From Anniella stebbinsi (taxonomy: Eukaryota > Chordata > Lepidosauria > Squamata > Anniellidae): DNA of 64,000 nucleotides. The stretch spans positions 32,988,001 to 33,052,000 of the forward strand of contig JARDYH010000004.1 of assembly GCA_029215795.1 (NCBI GenBank). The letters run 5' to 3'. Within the stretch, counting starts at the first letter, position 1, and the number at the start of each line of letters is the position of its first letter. The notes beneath the pieces are model-generated. The model was given only the letters and a program-made list of their open reading frames with translations. It was not told the DNA's origin and made no database searches. A program made the position numbers and the translations under genes. Positions 21,156-32,144 of this stretch are shown in pieces.

Positions 21156-22495
21156 AAACAATAAATAAATTGCCAAGGTTGTAGAAATGTCCATGAGAAA
21201 CCCTTAACCTTCATAAACTCTTAGGGAGGGAAAGAATGAAGGAGACTTCTAGGTATACAAGAAAGAGAGAGAGAGAGAGAGAATTGGCTCCAACATGTTT
21301 CAAACTGAGTTCTTTCTCAAGAGTACCATTGAAGAACCAATTTCAATCTGGGCTCTTCAAATTGTTGGGCTCAAAAAGAAAAGCAACCTGGAGGTCTCCT
21401 CCCTTCTTTCCCTTCTGATTAGTGTATTTCCCTTTTCTTTCTTCCTTTTTGGTGCCTTTTTGCAGCATGATCTGTGGCTGCTTTGGCACCATATTTTTAC
21501 TTGAAAGGTCATTGCCTGCACCTCTTTTTTTTCAACCACATTCTTGTGAGTTAATGTGCATGGTAATAAACATTAGAAGACATTTTTCTTATTAGAAAAA
21601 GACTTAAAACACACACACACACACACACACACCCCTTGCTTGTGCTGATGTAAATAAATGCCTGCATTTAAAAGCAATTGTTCAGTTAAAAGAGTCATTT
21701 TAATGCCTGTTCATATAGGTTAATGTGCATTAAAAGACTCTTTTTTCCATCTTGGTTGCTGCACACTAATGTGCATTAAAGTACATTAAGGTACTTGTAA
21801 ACCCTGTTTCTTGCATTGATGCACAGAGATGGCTGGATTTAAAAACAAGCAAGCCAGAAATCCAATCTGCAAACATTTTCATGACTTTTGAGTGGCTCCT
21901 GAAAAAATTGTTGAAAGTGGGATGGCAAAAACAGTCATGAAATTCAACCTCCTCATTTGGCTGAGCACTAGACCCCGTAGGCTATATCACAGTCCAGTCG
22001 AGACATATGCAAAACCTGGGCAAAGCCAAGCATATCTCCTCTTGGAACTGCTCATGTCTCCATATGGAGACCTGCTCCTCACTTTGAGAACTCAGCTCTT
22101 GATGGAAGGCATGATATATAATCGCACAAAGTTGTAATGTTCTGCAAGGCTCCAATGCACACACCATGCTTTGCTCAAGTTCAGACATCCACATTCATTT
22201 CAGTGATGGGAGATGTCTGATGTGGGATCCATGTACTCTCCAGAGCTCTTGGATGTGCACTGACTTCAATGGATTAGTGCCTTTTGGGTTTTCTTCTTCT
22301 TTTTGTTGTTGTTTTTTGTTTTCTTAAAATAAATGGTTATCTTATGCAAACCACTTTCTTTTTAATCGTCAATTCATTTTTAAACAAACTTTATATACGT
22401 TGCCGATTTCTTTGTTGACTCTGTCAAGTGTATGCTGTCTATTGCTAGACATGTCTGGGCTGTAATCCAAAATATACACATCAGAGTGTCTCTCG
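21156..22495. other. No gene; two microsatellites
   Basis: (GA)n at 21263-21282 and (AC)n at 21607-21634. A weak inverted pair, AGTTAAAAGAGTCATTTTAA (about 21684) and CATTAAAAGACTCTTTTT (about 21729), frames a 60-bp patch. Nothing else is recognised. Confidence 0.45.

Positions 22496-22497
<2 letters not shown>

Positions 22498-22538
<41 letters not shown>
22498..22538 (+). repeat. (GA)n microsatellite
   Basis: About 19 perfect GA copies. Confidence 0.96.
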
Positions 22539-22541
<3 letters not shown>

Positions 22542-23487
22542 TGGATTTGTAAATTTATATTTAAGTTCAAATGCAATGAAAAAATCAATCCAGGGATTAC
22601 ACTGTCACTTGAATGTAACAAAGTTATTGAGGCATCTAAATACTAATACATCATGCGATAGACTTTGTGTCATGGCATAAAGCAAAATGATGTATAAAAG
22701 TGATCAGGACGGAACGGTTGGTTCTTCAGGATTATATAAACCCAACCAGCAACACAAAGATGTACATGAAACAGTGTCTTCCAATTAGTGAGGGCTGCAT
22801 TCTTTGTGAAGAAGGAAGGGAAAGTGATAGTCTGTAGTAGGCTGAAGCTGTGAGAGTCAAGGGACTCAGGACCATTAGATGCAACTAAGGAATGTGGATA
22901 TATCTGAGAGAGACCCATTGTATTCATGTATCCCAGAGAGACCCATTAGTCAGTAAATGGAGTGTTGCAGATCCCCTGAATTGAAAATTGATACTTTGGG
23001 AGATTGTACATACTGTTCTTGTTGTCTCTCACCAATTGTACTGGCAGAAATGTGGGACCAAGATTGTCCTTCAGGTGTTGCAACAAGGCAATTATCCTAT
23101 AGAGCCACCAATCTGAAAAGGTTGAGATCTGCTACTCACAAGCCAAGGGACTTTTCAGGGCCAGTAAAATATGGCTGCTTTGTGTTCTGCTGCTACTGTA
23201 ACAAGGAAATTAATTTTATTATCTTGCTTTCCTTTCCATTGTGGCCTTGATACAGAACAATTAAAGGAAATATAATGAAAGTGCTAATCTTTCACAATTG
23301 TTTCAGTAGGATACTCAATACAAAACAAAAATATAATTAAAAAGACAAGTATTACTGTAAATTGCCCCATCCAGGATTTAGTGACTGTTCTACTACATAT
23401 TTAAACTTAAAAATGGCATCTATTGGCAAAGGAAAGGGCAGTATCCTATGCAGCCACTGCACCTCCACTTGTTCTCTTGTACCAGCA
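22539..23487. other. No gene seen
   Basis: Short overlapping frames without domains; a duplicated phrase CAGAGAGACCCATT occurs near 22910 and 22934. No repeat family recognised. Confidence 0.4.
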
Positions 23488-23808
23488 TAGGGTGACCAGA
23501 TAAAATCCAGGTCAGGGCTCATGTAACTTTAACAGTTGTAGAGAAAAGGGGATTTCAGCCAGTGTCATTTGTATGCAATTAGTTCCTGGTGAAATTCCCT
23601 CTTCATCACGACAGTTAAAGTTGCAGGGGCCCTGCCTTCTTTTGTATATGGTTACTCTAGTATAGCGCCTGCAACTTTAACTGTTGTGATGAAAAGGGAA
23701 TTTCACCAGGAACTAATTGCATACAAATGACACTGGCTGAAATTCCCTTTTCTCTACAACTGTTAAAGTTACATGAGCCCTGACCATTGATTTTATCTGG
23801 TTACCCTA
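23488..23808. mobile_element. Family T element, double form (copy T1)
   Basis: It begins TAGGGTGACCAGATAAAATC and ends in the inverted form GATTTTATCTGGTTACCCTA. TACCAGCA (23480-23487 and 23809-23816) is a perfect 8-bp target duplication, which supports hAT. The two halves are inverted copies of one roughly 155-bp unit, each an imperfect palindrome with CTTTAACAGTTGT, GGGAATTTC and GAAATTCCC. At the centre GGTTACTCTA looks like a leftover terminal repeat. No coding potential. Confidence 0.85.
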
Positions 23809-24872
23809 TACCAGCAGAACCCACTGCTAGTGCAAGAGGAACTAGCAATTCCTGAAAGAATTCCAGAAACAAGGAGAAAAGTTCATTTCCAGATTGGGCT
23901 GGTCAGTGGAGCTCGCTTCTATGAGTTCTGCTGGCCTTCCCAATTCTGGGTATGAATGGTAATGCTTATTTCTGGTTGTTTCAGGCATCACTAGCTTCTG
24001 TCATGCTAGTGGCCTGTTTCTCTATAATGGCGGCAGCATGGCATTCTGCCCTCAGAATCTATTATATATGTGCAAACTGATTAGGGATACTAAATTTTGA
24101 GGATACATACACATTGCTTCCCATTGCTCAGCTGCCTATATAAATCATATAAATACATACAATCACACACACACACACCATTGACAAACCTAGATGAAAT
24201 AGCACTATGCCAAAATCAGGTCCCTTTGGAAGCCACTGAGTAGAGACTCTGCATGAATCACTTTCACAGTGCCATATTTCCTTGCCATCAATAACCATGG
24301 GGGTAAGGCAGTGGTTTTCAAGGAATCCCCAATAAGAGGATCCCTAATGGAGGGGAAAAAATCCTTTATGCCTGCCCACTGTTACCATTCTAATCCAGCA
24401 CTTTGCTGCTCAAGTGTGTTTATATTCCTGGGAATGCTCTCATTTCATGCAGGATAATAGTGGAACCCAATGAACGTTTCACTATAGTAAGCCTATATAC
24501 ACTAGTTGCTTGGGGACATGGGGGGGGGGGAGAGTGCTGTTGCACCATGTCCTGCTTGTGAGTTCTTGGTCGAAAGTTAATTGGCCACTGTGTGAACAGA
24601 GAGGTGGACTAGATGGATTCTTGGTCTGATCCAGCAGGGCTCTTCTTATGTTCTTGCATTCTTATTTTCTAAGGGATTGGATGCTGGGGGAGGGGGAATA
24701 AAATTAATTCAGATAAGACTGTTGGTTGGAGGATTGACCAGTCCAAGCAGAGATGTACATCCTGCCTTTTGATGATGTTACAGTCCACCTTAAGATGCAG
24801 GTTCTCAGTTCTGGCAATGTTCCTTGACATGAAAATACATTTTGGATAGTTAAATGGTGGTGATAGTGGGCA
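23809..24872. other. No gene; short AC repeat and CR1 tail fragment
   Basis: An (AC)n tract lies at 24163-24178. At 24592-24660, GGTGGACTAGATGGATTC, TTGGTCTGATCCAGCAGGGC and TCTTATGTTCTTGCATTC mark a CR1/L3-like tail on the plus strand. A G9 run lies near 24522. Confidence 0.45.
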
Positions 24873-25192
24873 TAGGCTGACCAGATAAAATCCAGGTCAG
24901 GGCTCATGTAACTTTAATAGTTGTAGAGAAAAGGGAATTTCAGCCAGTGTCATTTGTATGCAATTAGTTCCTGGTGAAATTCCCTCTTCATCACAACTAT
25001 TAAAGTTGCAAGGTCCCTACCTTCTTTTGTATATGGTCACTCTAGTACAGTGCCTGCAACTTTAACAGTTGTGATGAAAAGGGAATTTCACCAGGAACTA
25101 GTTGCATACAAATGACACTGGCTGAAATTCCCTTTTCTCTACAACTGTTAAAGTTACATGAGCCCTGACCTGGATTTTATCTGGTCAGCCTA
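24873..25192. mobile_element. Family T element, double form (copy T2)
   Basis: It starts TAGGCTGACCAGATAAAATC and ends GATTTTATCTGGTCAGCCTA. AGTGGGCA (24865-24872) and AGTGGGCG (25193-25200) are a 7-of-8 target duplication. Internal arrangement matches T1, with central GGTCACTCTA. Both ends carry the same G-to-C change relative to T1, so the ends stayed complementary. Confidence 0.85.
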
Positions 25193-25700
25193 AGTGGGCG
25201 GGAACATATTTTTTTTACCAGATTTGACTAGTTCACCAGTTGTACCCACCTTTCCTGGAGTAAACTGACCAGGCCATGGTGATTTATGCATCAGTAACCT
25301 CCAGACTGAGCTACAGTAAAATGCTGGCCATGCAGCCACTCTAGAAAAAGAAACTGCAACTGGTACAAATGGCTGCCACCAGTTTTATTGTCTGAGATGG
25401 ATGCTTAAAGTTATAAAACAGTTATTGTAATGACCATCTAGAATGGAAGCAATTTAGAGACTGTTAAACAAAAAGTTGAGGAGCCTAATGGAGCTAGTCT
25501 CTCAGCAGGGCTGTTAAGTGGGCCTGAGGCCCCATTTCTTCCTCTACTGCAAGAGACAGTTGAGGGATGGAGTTTGAAAAGGCAGGACTGCAGGAAATAG
25601 CAGGAGGAGCAGCAGGAGCATTATCACAGCATGGGCTTCCCTTCAGGGTTGCTTAATGAATCAGGTTTTTCTTTAGAGATTTATAAAGCTGAAAGTGGCT
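25193..25700. other. No gene seen
   Basis: Ordinary sequence; nothing recognised. Confidence 0.4.
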
Positions 25701-26427
25701 GTGACTGAATCTCTCTATGATGGCTCTAACGATGGACTCCTCTATGGAAGTTTGTGGGTCCATTACAAAACATCATCAATGACCAGGACATCTTTTCTGT
25801 TATCCCCTGAAATTCCTGCTTTTAAAAGAACCACAGATAATGTAGTTATTTCTGGGTAAAGCAGGCTCTCCCAGTGTGTAAACTCAGCATTGTGCAACAA
25901 TTTCACCAGTAGATGGTGCTGTCTCATTAAAGTGAATGGAAGTGAATGGAGCATGCAGAGAAAGGACGCATTTAATACAAACCATGTGGCTGCCCATGAC
26001 CACATGTATAATTGTAGGGTGACCAGATAAAATCCAGGTCAGGGCTCATGTAACTTTAACAGTTGTAGAGAAAAGGGAATTTCAGCCAGTATCATTTGTA
26101 TGCAATTAGGTCCTGGTGATATTCCCTCTTCATCACAACAGTTAAAGTTGCAGGGGCCCTGCCTTCTTTTGTATATGGTCACTGTAGTATAGTGCACACA
26201 TCTTTAACTGTTGTGATGAAGAAGGAATTTCACCAGGAACTAATTGCATACAAATGACACTTTCTTAAATTCCCTTTTCTCTACAACTGTTAAAGTTACA
26301 TGAGCCCTGACCTGGATTTTATCTGGTCACCCTATAATTGAGCCAATTGCAATCCCAGAAAGAAAGCAGAAGCACAATGTCCTGATAAGGTAGCGGGATT
26401 TTTTTTAATGTAGAGAAGCTCTAAATA
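25701..26427 (-). mobile_element. hAT-like family A, reversed (copy A6), split by T3
   Basis: Reading the minus strand, it starts AGAGCTTCTCTACATTAAAA at about 26427 and includes the family phrases TCCATTCACTTTAATGAGA, CAGCACCATCTACTGGTG, GGTTCTTTTAAAAGCAGG, TCCTGGTCATTGATGATG and AATGGACCCACAAACTTCC. The T3 element interrupts it between 26014 and 26335. The far end near 25700 is uncertain. Confidence 0.6.
26015..26334. mobile_element. Family T element, double form (copy T3)
   Basis: It has the TAGGGTGACC and GGTCACCCTA ends and the same inverted double structure as T1 and T2. TATAATTG occurs at 26007-26014 and again at 26333-26340, overlapping the last two bases of the element, consistent with an 8-bp duplication. 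It lies inside family A copy A6. Confidence 0.83.
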
Positions 26428-26653
26428 TGATTCCCTCTTCCCATTCTCACAAAGTATAAACGTAATGTGTCTTGTTGATAAGAATTCATTGTATTTCATA
26501 GGAGTGTTATTCATTATAATCTGTATTGTACTAACTGTAAGCACAAAGTGACTAGTTCAGTATATGCTATGAACTAGCTTTAAGTGAAAAGTGTGTTCTT
26601 GGAATTGGGGTGAAGACGCTTGTTACAGGTGAGTTGGTAAGTTCTTGGAATAG
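26428..26653. other. No gene seen
   Basis: AT-rich spacer between A6 and T4. Confidence 0.4.
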
Positions 26654-26942
26654 TAGGGTGACCAGATAAAATCCAGGTCATACTCATGTAACTTTAACGG
26701 TTGTAGAGAAAAGGGAATTTCAGCCAGTGTCATTTGTATGCAGTTAGTTCCTGGTGAAATTCCCTCTTCATCACAACAGTTAAAGTTGCAGGGGCCCTGC
26801 CTTTAACACCTTTAACTGTTGCGATGAAGAGGGAATTTCACCAGGAACTAATTGCATACAAATGACACTGGCTGAAATTCCCTTTTCTCTACAACCATTA
26901 AAGTTACATGAGCCATGACCTGGATTTTATCTGGTCACCCTA
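26654..26942. mobile_element. Family T element, double form with central deletion (copy T4)
   Basis: It begins TAGGGTGACCAGATAAAATC and ends GGTCACCCTA, 289 bp instead of 320. The central part with the relic terminal repeat is missing: GCAGGGGCCCTGCCTTTAAC joins the halves directly. Flanks TGGAATAG and CTCATGAG do not match, so either the duplication has decayed or the copy was rearranged. Confidence 0.8.
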
Positions 26943-27941
26943 CTCATGAGGGGATGGACCTTCACATGGGTGCCTCTGAAGTTAGCTGAAAGGCTGGCTG
27001 AGATAGGGAGGGGACCACCTGAGGTCATACGTAGGATCTATGACTGGATTTCAAAAGTCAAGCTGCACAGATGTAAGTCTAAGATAGGAAACTAGAGCTA
27101 ATGTTGTGTAGAATGGTACATTTGACTTGACTGAGCAGAGAGATCCTGGGAGAACAAAAACCCTACCAGACATGGGTACCTAAGCTCTGCCAACCATGCC
27201 CACCAGATAGGTAAATATAATATCTCAATAATGACTGATTTGTTGGTTGAAAGGAATAGAACTTTTAATATGAATTACACTGGCCTATATATCTATTCTG
27301 CTTCTAATCATCCTAATTGTATCATATATAATAATGTGTCTTGCTTTTTATCGTTGCAAGGTTTTGTTATTCTCTAATACTGTTTGAGCAATAAATACAT
27401 ATATTTTGAGGTGCCACTTTGTGTTATCTAGCTTGAGTGGTGCTTCAGGGACCACAAACCATAAATCAATTCTTGAAGCTCAGAATATTCAGCTGAGATT
27501 TACAAATCTGTTGTTGAGTGGGGTCTGTGGCTACTGTTTTCTCCCTTGGTCAGGTAATCACAGACACACCTGTTCAGGTAAATAAGGAAAATAAGCCAGT
27601 TGGATGGATCAGGAATGTTTTATCCATTCCATAATTATGTCACAAATGGCAGCTATGCTGAATCCCAGCCATATAACCCACAGCAATGGATTAAAGTAGT
27701 AAAAATTCCTTGCAATATAGAAAATAATCAAGTACACTGAAAAATGAAAATGGCTAACTTCTTCCAGTAGAACTTCTATAAGTGACAACACCTGTTTGCA
27801 TTGTAATGATTGACAAAATAAGATTTTGTTTCTGCTTCCCCAATTCTTTGCCTATGTTTCTTTGCCTACAGTTCCAATGGCCAAATGTTAAATTTCAGGG
27901 CACAATTCACCAGCCATGAAAGCTCTGTTGGAAATAAACCA
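26943..27941. other. No gene seen
   Basis: AT-rich. AATAAATA near 27390 is a weak polyadenylation-like word; no LTR limits or coding pattern found. Confidence 0.4.
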
Positions 27942-28318
27942 GGGGCCTGTCTACACGTCGTCCTCAATGCGCCCTCCCCGCGCCACAAGCCGCTGCATTT
28001 TGTCTAGTGTGGCTCAAACCTCCGAGATTCTGCTCGTGCTCTCGCGGCTGCCGCCGCCACCCTTTCATCCCGGCGGGCCCCAGGGAGGGAGGAGGGAGGT
28101 TTGTAAACAAAAGCTAGCAATTGGAAATCCCTCTCCCAATCCCTGGCTTTTGTTTACAAACCTCCCTCCTCCCTCCCTGGGGCCCGCCGGGATGAAAGGG
28201 TGGCGGCGGCAGCCGCGAGAGCACGAGCAGAATCTCGGAGGTTTGAGCCACACTAGACAAAATGCAGCGGCTTGTGGCGCGGGGAGGGCGCATCGAGGAC
28301 GACGTGTAGATCCTGCCC
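27942..28318. mobile_element. Foldback element with 164-nt arms
   Basis: Positions 27951-28114 pair with 28146-28309 over 164 nt with one mismatch (near 27966), around a 31-base loop. The arms are strongly GC- and CpG-rich (CCGCGCCACAAGCCGCTGCA, GCGGCTGCCGCCGCCACC) in an AT-rich setting. Outside the arms, GGGGCCTGTCTACAC and GTGTAGATCCTGCCCA resemble the family C ends, so it is probably a hAT-type foldback. Frames in both directions read across the arms only because they are complementary; no protein is claimed. Confidence 0.88.
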
Positions 28319-28734
28319 AGAATTGCAAAACTATGTAAGGTAGGGTTGTTCTTTAGCTTTATTCATTGCAAGAAGGGCTTGTGCAGCACAAATTTGAAGT
28401 GAATTGTGTCTGTTCACAGCACTGGATGATTATAATAAAAGGTAATCCAAAGAACTTGCAACACTACAAAGTGTAGATCTGGCCCTAATCCGACTAACGG
28501 AAGATTCATTCATAAGAGATTCAGAAAAATGCAGTTAGATGGTTACTGCTACCTATTAACTCCCCAAACCTAAAGCATCACAAATCCAGCCCGTCAATGA
28601 GAAATTCATTGTTAAGCTAATAGCAGCAATAGTGCTGCTATTAGCTTAACAGAAAGCAGGGGAGAAACTTTAATAACCTGTACCCAGTCTTTTTGGGTCA
28701 CTTCACTACCAAGAGATGAACTGGGAGCTGTATT
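28319..28734. other. No gene; perfect hairpin and MITE end
   Basis: A family C-like end GTGTAGATCTGGCCC lies at about 28471-28485. At 28611-28650 an exact inverted repeat of 18+18 bases with a 4-base loop is present. Nothing else recognised. Confidence 0.5.
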
Positions 28735-28982
28735 TTATCTGGATTGTGAGAGGAGAAGCCTATAGGCATTTGGCAATATCTGAGGAGCCTGGGTTTGTTT
28801 TGTTTTGATAGCTTTTTGAAGTGTTGTAGTGGTTTTTAAATGTACAGATTGTGTGTATGTTGTATGTTTTTGCTGTTTTAATTTTTGTATATTGTTTTTA
28901 ATTGTTTTTAATCCTATGTAAACCGCCCAGAGAGCTTCAGCTATGGGGCGGTATACAAATGTAATAAATAAATAAATAAATA
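28735..28982 (+). mobile_element. L2-like LINE 3' tail
   Basis: TTTTTAATCCTATGTAAACC, GCCCAGAGAGCTTCAGC and TATGGGGCGGTATACAAATG are followed by (AATA)n. The same tail, reversed, ends the L2-like copies at 47510 and 54650. Only non-coding 3' sequence is left. Confidence 0.75.
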
Positions 28983-29419
28983 GTAACAATTGTATCCTAT
29001 GCTGAGCACATTTCAGAAAGGGGTGGCTTCAGAGGGGGATGAACCATTCAGCACAGACATGTTTATAATTTTCAGGGGGGTGATGAAAATCAGGTGGACG
29101 CTTAGATATCTCCCACAAAAGAGGGCATGAATCACCAAAAAAGAAGATGACGACAAAAGAGGACATAAATCAATAAAATTTGCATGTGCTAATTTATATC
29201 TACAGAGACACATTTAGAAAGGAGTACTATAACATAATCAAAAATACAGTGTATCGCACCATAGTTGGGGGTGGGGGAATGTGACTGTTCAGAGGCTACA
29301 GCTGGGCAACTTCAAGGTCCCTGCTCTCCTTTCTGATGGTTCATTATTTTTAAATTGGACTTGGACCACACAGCCCTTCAAGTAGGGGAAGGCTTTAAAT
29401 AGATTATCTAAAACTAAAA
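28983..29419. other. No gene seen
   Basis: Unrecognised sequence with an AAAGAGG-rich patch near 29110-29165. Confidence 0.4.
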
Positions 29420-29915
29420 TGATCGAGTGATTAGAGCAACTCCCTTTGAGGAAAGGCCATAGCAGCTAGAATAGTTTATCCTTAAAAGGAAGGGGGCAAG
29501 TAAGGGGAGACATGAGAGAGGTGTACCAAATTGTGCATGGTGTGGAGAAAATGGATAAGGGGACATTTTTCTCCCTCTCTCGTAATGCTAGAACCCATGT
29601 TCATTCCATGAAGCTGATCGGTAAGAGATTCAGGACCGATAAAAGGAAGTACTTCATACAACACAGCATTAAACTATGGAATTTGCTTCCACAAGAGATA
29701 GTGATGGCCCCCAAGAATTAGGCAAATGCATGGAGGATAAGGCTATACATGGCTACCAGTCCTGATGGCTTTATGTTAGCTCCTGTATTGGAGGCAATAT
29801 GCTGGGGAACTTGGGTGGGAGGGTGCTGCTTGTGGGTTTCCCATGGGCACCTGGTTGGCCACTGTATGAACAGAATGCTGGACCACATAAACCCTTGGTC
29901 TGAAGAGAATGGCTC
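29420..29915 (+). mobile_element. CR1-type LINE 3' end with ORF2 C-terminal remnant
   Basis: An open stretch at about 29512-29721 reads VYQIVHGVEKMDKGTFFSLS, KRFRTDKRKYFIQHSIKLWN and LLPQEIV, the usual C-terminus of CR1/L3 ORF2 proteins (residue runs separated here). The 3' part, CTGATGGCTT..GGCCACTGTATGAACAGAAT and GGACCACATAAACCCTTGGT, is CR1-tail-like. It is 5'-truncated, with no endonuclease or reverse transcriptase core. Confidence 0.72.
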
Positions 29916-30534
29916 TTTCATGTGCCCTGGTAGCCCTTCAAATAGAGGATTGTCATCTGCAAAGTAGGACATATAGGCCAGATCTATATGTGGCCTATAA
30001 ATTGTGGCCATTTCTACAACAGCCATTTTTTGCGGGATTGCCCCTGGGTTGCCCCTGTGCATGCAAATTATGCACAGGGACTCCCAGGGGCAGAGGGGAT
30101 GGGCATGGGTTTTCCCCAGTATAAGGGATCCCGGGGAAAACCTGATTCTTCCCACGGTCCCGGAAATGTGTGGCTGCCCGTTCCGGCTGGTGCCTGCTGA
30201 CTTGCGAGTAAGGGAGCACCAGAAAAAGGCACGGAGCTGCGCGGCTCGGCTCCATGCCCATCAGGGGAGGGGAAAGCAAGTCCACCATTCCTAGGATGGT
30301 GGGGGTGATTTTTGGGGGTATTTTTTTTTTTAAAAAAACTACCTTTTCGATGGAGCGCAAGTGCGGTCTTCTGGCCCTTAAAAAAATGGCGGTTGTTGAT
30401 GGTGCGATGGCCCGGGAGGAAGCCAGGATGTCACGCTTCCTAATTTGGAAAGAGGGGGATGATCTTGGAAGCAGGTACATCCGGGATCACCCCCTCCCTC
30501 TCTCTACACCCATAGGTGTGAAATGATTACAAAT
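29916..30534. other. GC-rich region, possible degenerate MITE
   Basis: CpG-richer than its surroundings. Short inverted words occur (CCCCTGTGCATGCAAATT with ATTATGCACAGGGACTCCC), and CCGGGATCACCCCCTCCC..CTCTACACCCATAGG near 30480 resembles CCGGGATCTCCCTCCC..CTCTACACCCAGG in the MITE at 42042-42185. Several overlapping frames on both strands have no domains and are not called genes. Confidence 0.4.
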
Positions 30535-30652
30535 GTGGTATAAAAAGCAGGATATAACACTTTGAGTGAGGTATATGGAATGCGGATTGTGTCTCAACAG
30601 TTATCAGTGCACTTCAATGCCGCTATAAAGCAGTAGTGTGGATCTCACCCTA
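30535..30652 (-). mobile_element. MITE, family C, degenerate (copy C5)
   Basis: AGCAGGATATAACACTTTGA, CAACAGTTATCAGTG and TATAAAGCAGTAGTGTGGAT keep the family C order but with many changes; the middle is shortened. Confidence 0.5.
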
Positions 30653-31489
30653 GGGAAAATACCCTCCCAAAGATTGGATTAATCTTCAGGGGCAGATAAA
30701 TTCTTCAATAGGAAAGGGGGTGTTTTACTTTTATAAATTGGCCAAAACATTATTTTTCTTTCTTTCAAAACAAACCAACAAACGAACTAAAAGCCTTCTC
30801 ACCAATTCATGTGGCAGCTTGGCTACACTGAGCAATCCAGCTGCAGTTCTGCAGCAGAAAGCCCCCTATGAACAACAGTACGTTGAAGTCTCAAGTTTAA
30901 TTTTTGTTGTTGTTATAAAAGAAAATGAAATCCTAAGCCAACTCAGAATGGTAAAACCACCCCAAAAAAACATTTAGAATTTTCCCGCTCCCTAGAAGTC
31001 ACCAAATACTTCCCCCTCCAACACACACGCTTTTGAATTAATGGTCCTACAAGAGGGGCAATATTTGGCCCAGCGTAGCTTTAGCCCCAGTTCCTATAAG
31101 GACATCCATAGGCAGCAGTGGCATGATCACTGGAGAGCAATGGAGGAGCTTTACCATCCCCTGGCATCTCTCTTGACTGTCCTCTACTGGCAGATAAATA
31201 AATTTCTTTGTATTGCATTATAATAATCTGTTGTAAACCACTTTGGGGAAAAACTGTTTAATTTTTCAAATCAATAAGCAAGCTGAGATCCATGTGGATT
31301 TTGAGTGTATACCTGCCTGCCACAAAGAGTTCTACCTAGGCTCTCCGTTCTTCTCCCTTGCAGCTGCTGCTCTTTCCACCTCTCCCTGTGTTTATGATAG
31401 GAAGGTTATTGTAGATAATTCTGCATTGGGATCTCTGCTTGTTGATGGAAGTCACTGTTTCAAGTACAGATGGACGCACATACATATAC

Positions 31490-31525
<36 letters not shown>

Positions 31526-32144
31526 CTAATGTTCTCTTGCTAATGGGTAAGAGGTGCATGTGAATTTGCTAGATCATGCTGATTTGATAGAATGTCATCA
31601 GTCTGACAGAGTTCTTTATGATAATTCAATAGCTGGAATAGATGCAGTAAATTTCGTAAGCCCTGTAGCTCAGAACACATTATATACTCATCCATTGCTG
31701 GACTCCCACGATTGTAACTATTGACAGTTGTTTAAAACAAGCAGCCCTGTGCAGTCCTGTAATGTTATTCCATGGTGATGTGATTTACATATGCCAGGTA
31801 TAAGTGGTAATATCTGTTTGAAAAATACAGTGCATTCCCCCCCCCCTTTTATATCATATGAAGAGTAAATCTGACACCCAAACGGTGTTTTATGACAAAA
31901 GATCTGTTTATTTTAAATATATATATATGCTATGCCATGGTGCTATAGGAAGCCTGATGTTACCTTTATTTACATTTTAAGTGGTAAAAAAATAATTCTG
32001 CCAGTTTCAGGAGATGAGATCACATTTCTGGTGGTGCAAGATGAGTAGGTGAAATAATATTGACATTTACGAGAGAACAGATGTTACTAAATGGGAGTTG
32101 AATCAGTATGGCTCATATTACTTCCCTCCTTTTCCTTGTGTTCC
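30653..32144. other. No gene; LINE-like tail and (TG)n
   Basis: 31190-31270 (AAATAAATTTC, AATCTGTTGTAAACCACTTT) is loosely like an L2 tail. A (TG)n tract lies at 31493-31522 and a short (AT)n at 31915-31930. No coding pattern. Confidence 0.45.

Noticed and set aside
23488..26942. CRISPR-like spaced repeats
   Set aside because: Repeats are 320 bp, palindromic, with target duplications and irregular spacing; they are MITEs in a vertebrate genome.
23480..26950. Segmental duplication as the cause of the family T cluster
   Set aside because: Flanks of the copies differ and at least three have their own 8-bp duplications.
27916..28338. Long plus-strand frame with Pro/Arg-rich translation and a matching minus-strand frame
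   Set aside because: It lies across the two arms of a foldback; both frames arise from complementary GC-rich arms and not from a gene.
29718..30526. Cluster of overlapping frames up to 161 codons on both strands
   Set aside because: GC-rich region with few stops; translations lack domains and conflict with each other.
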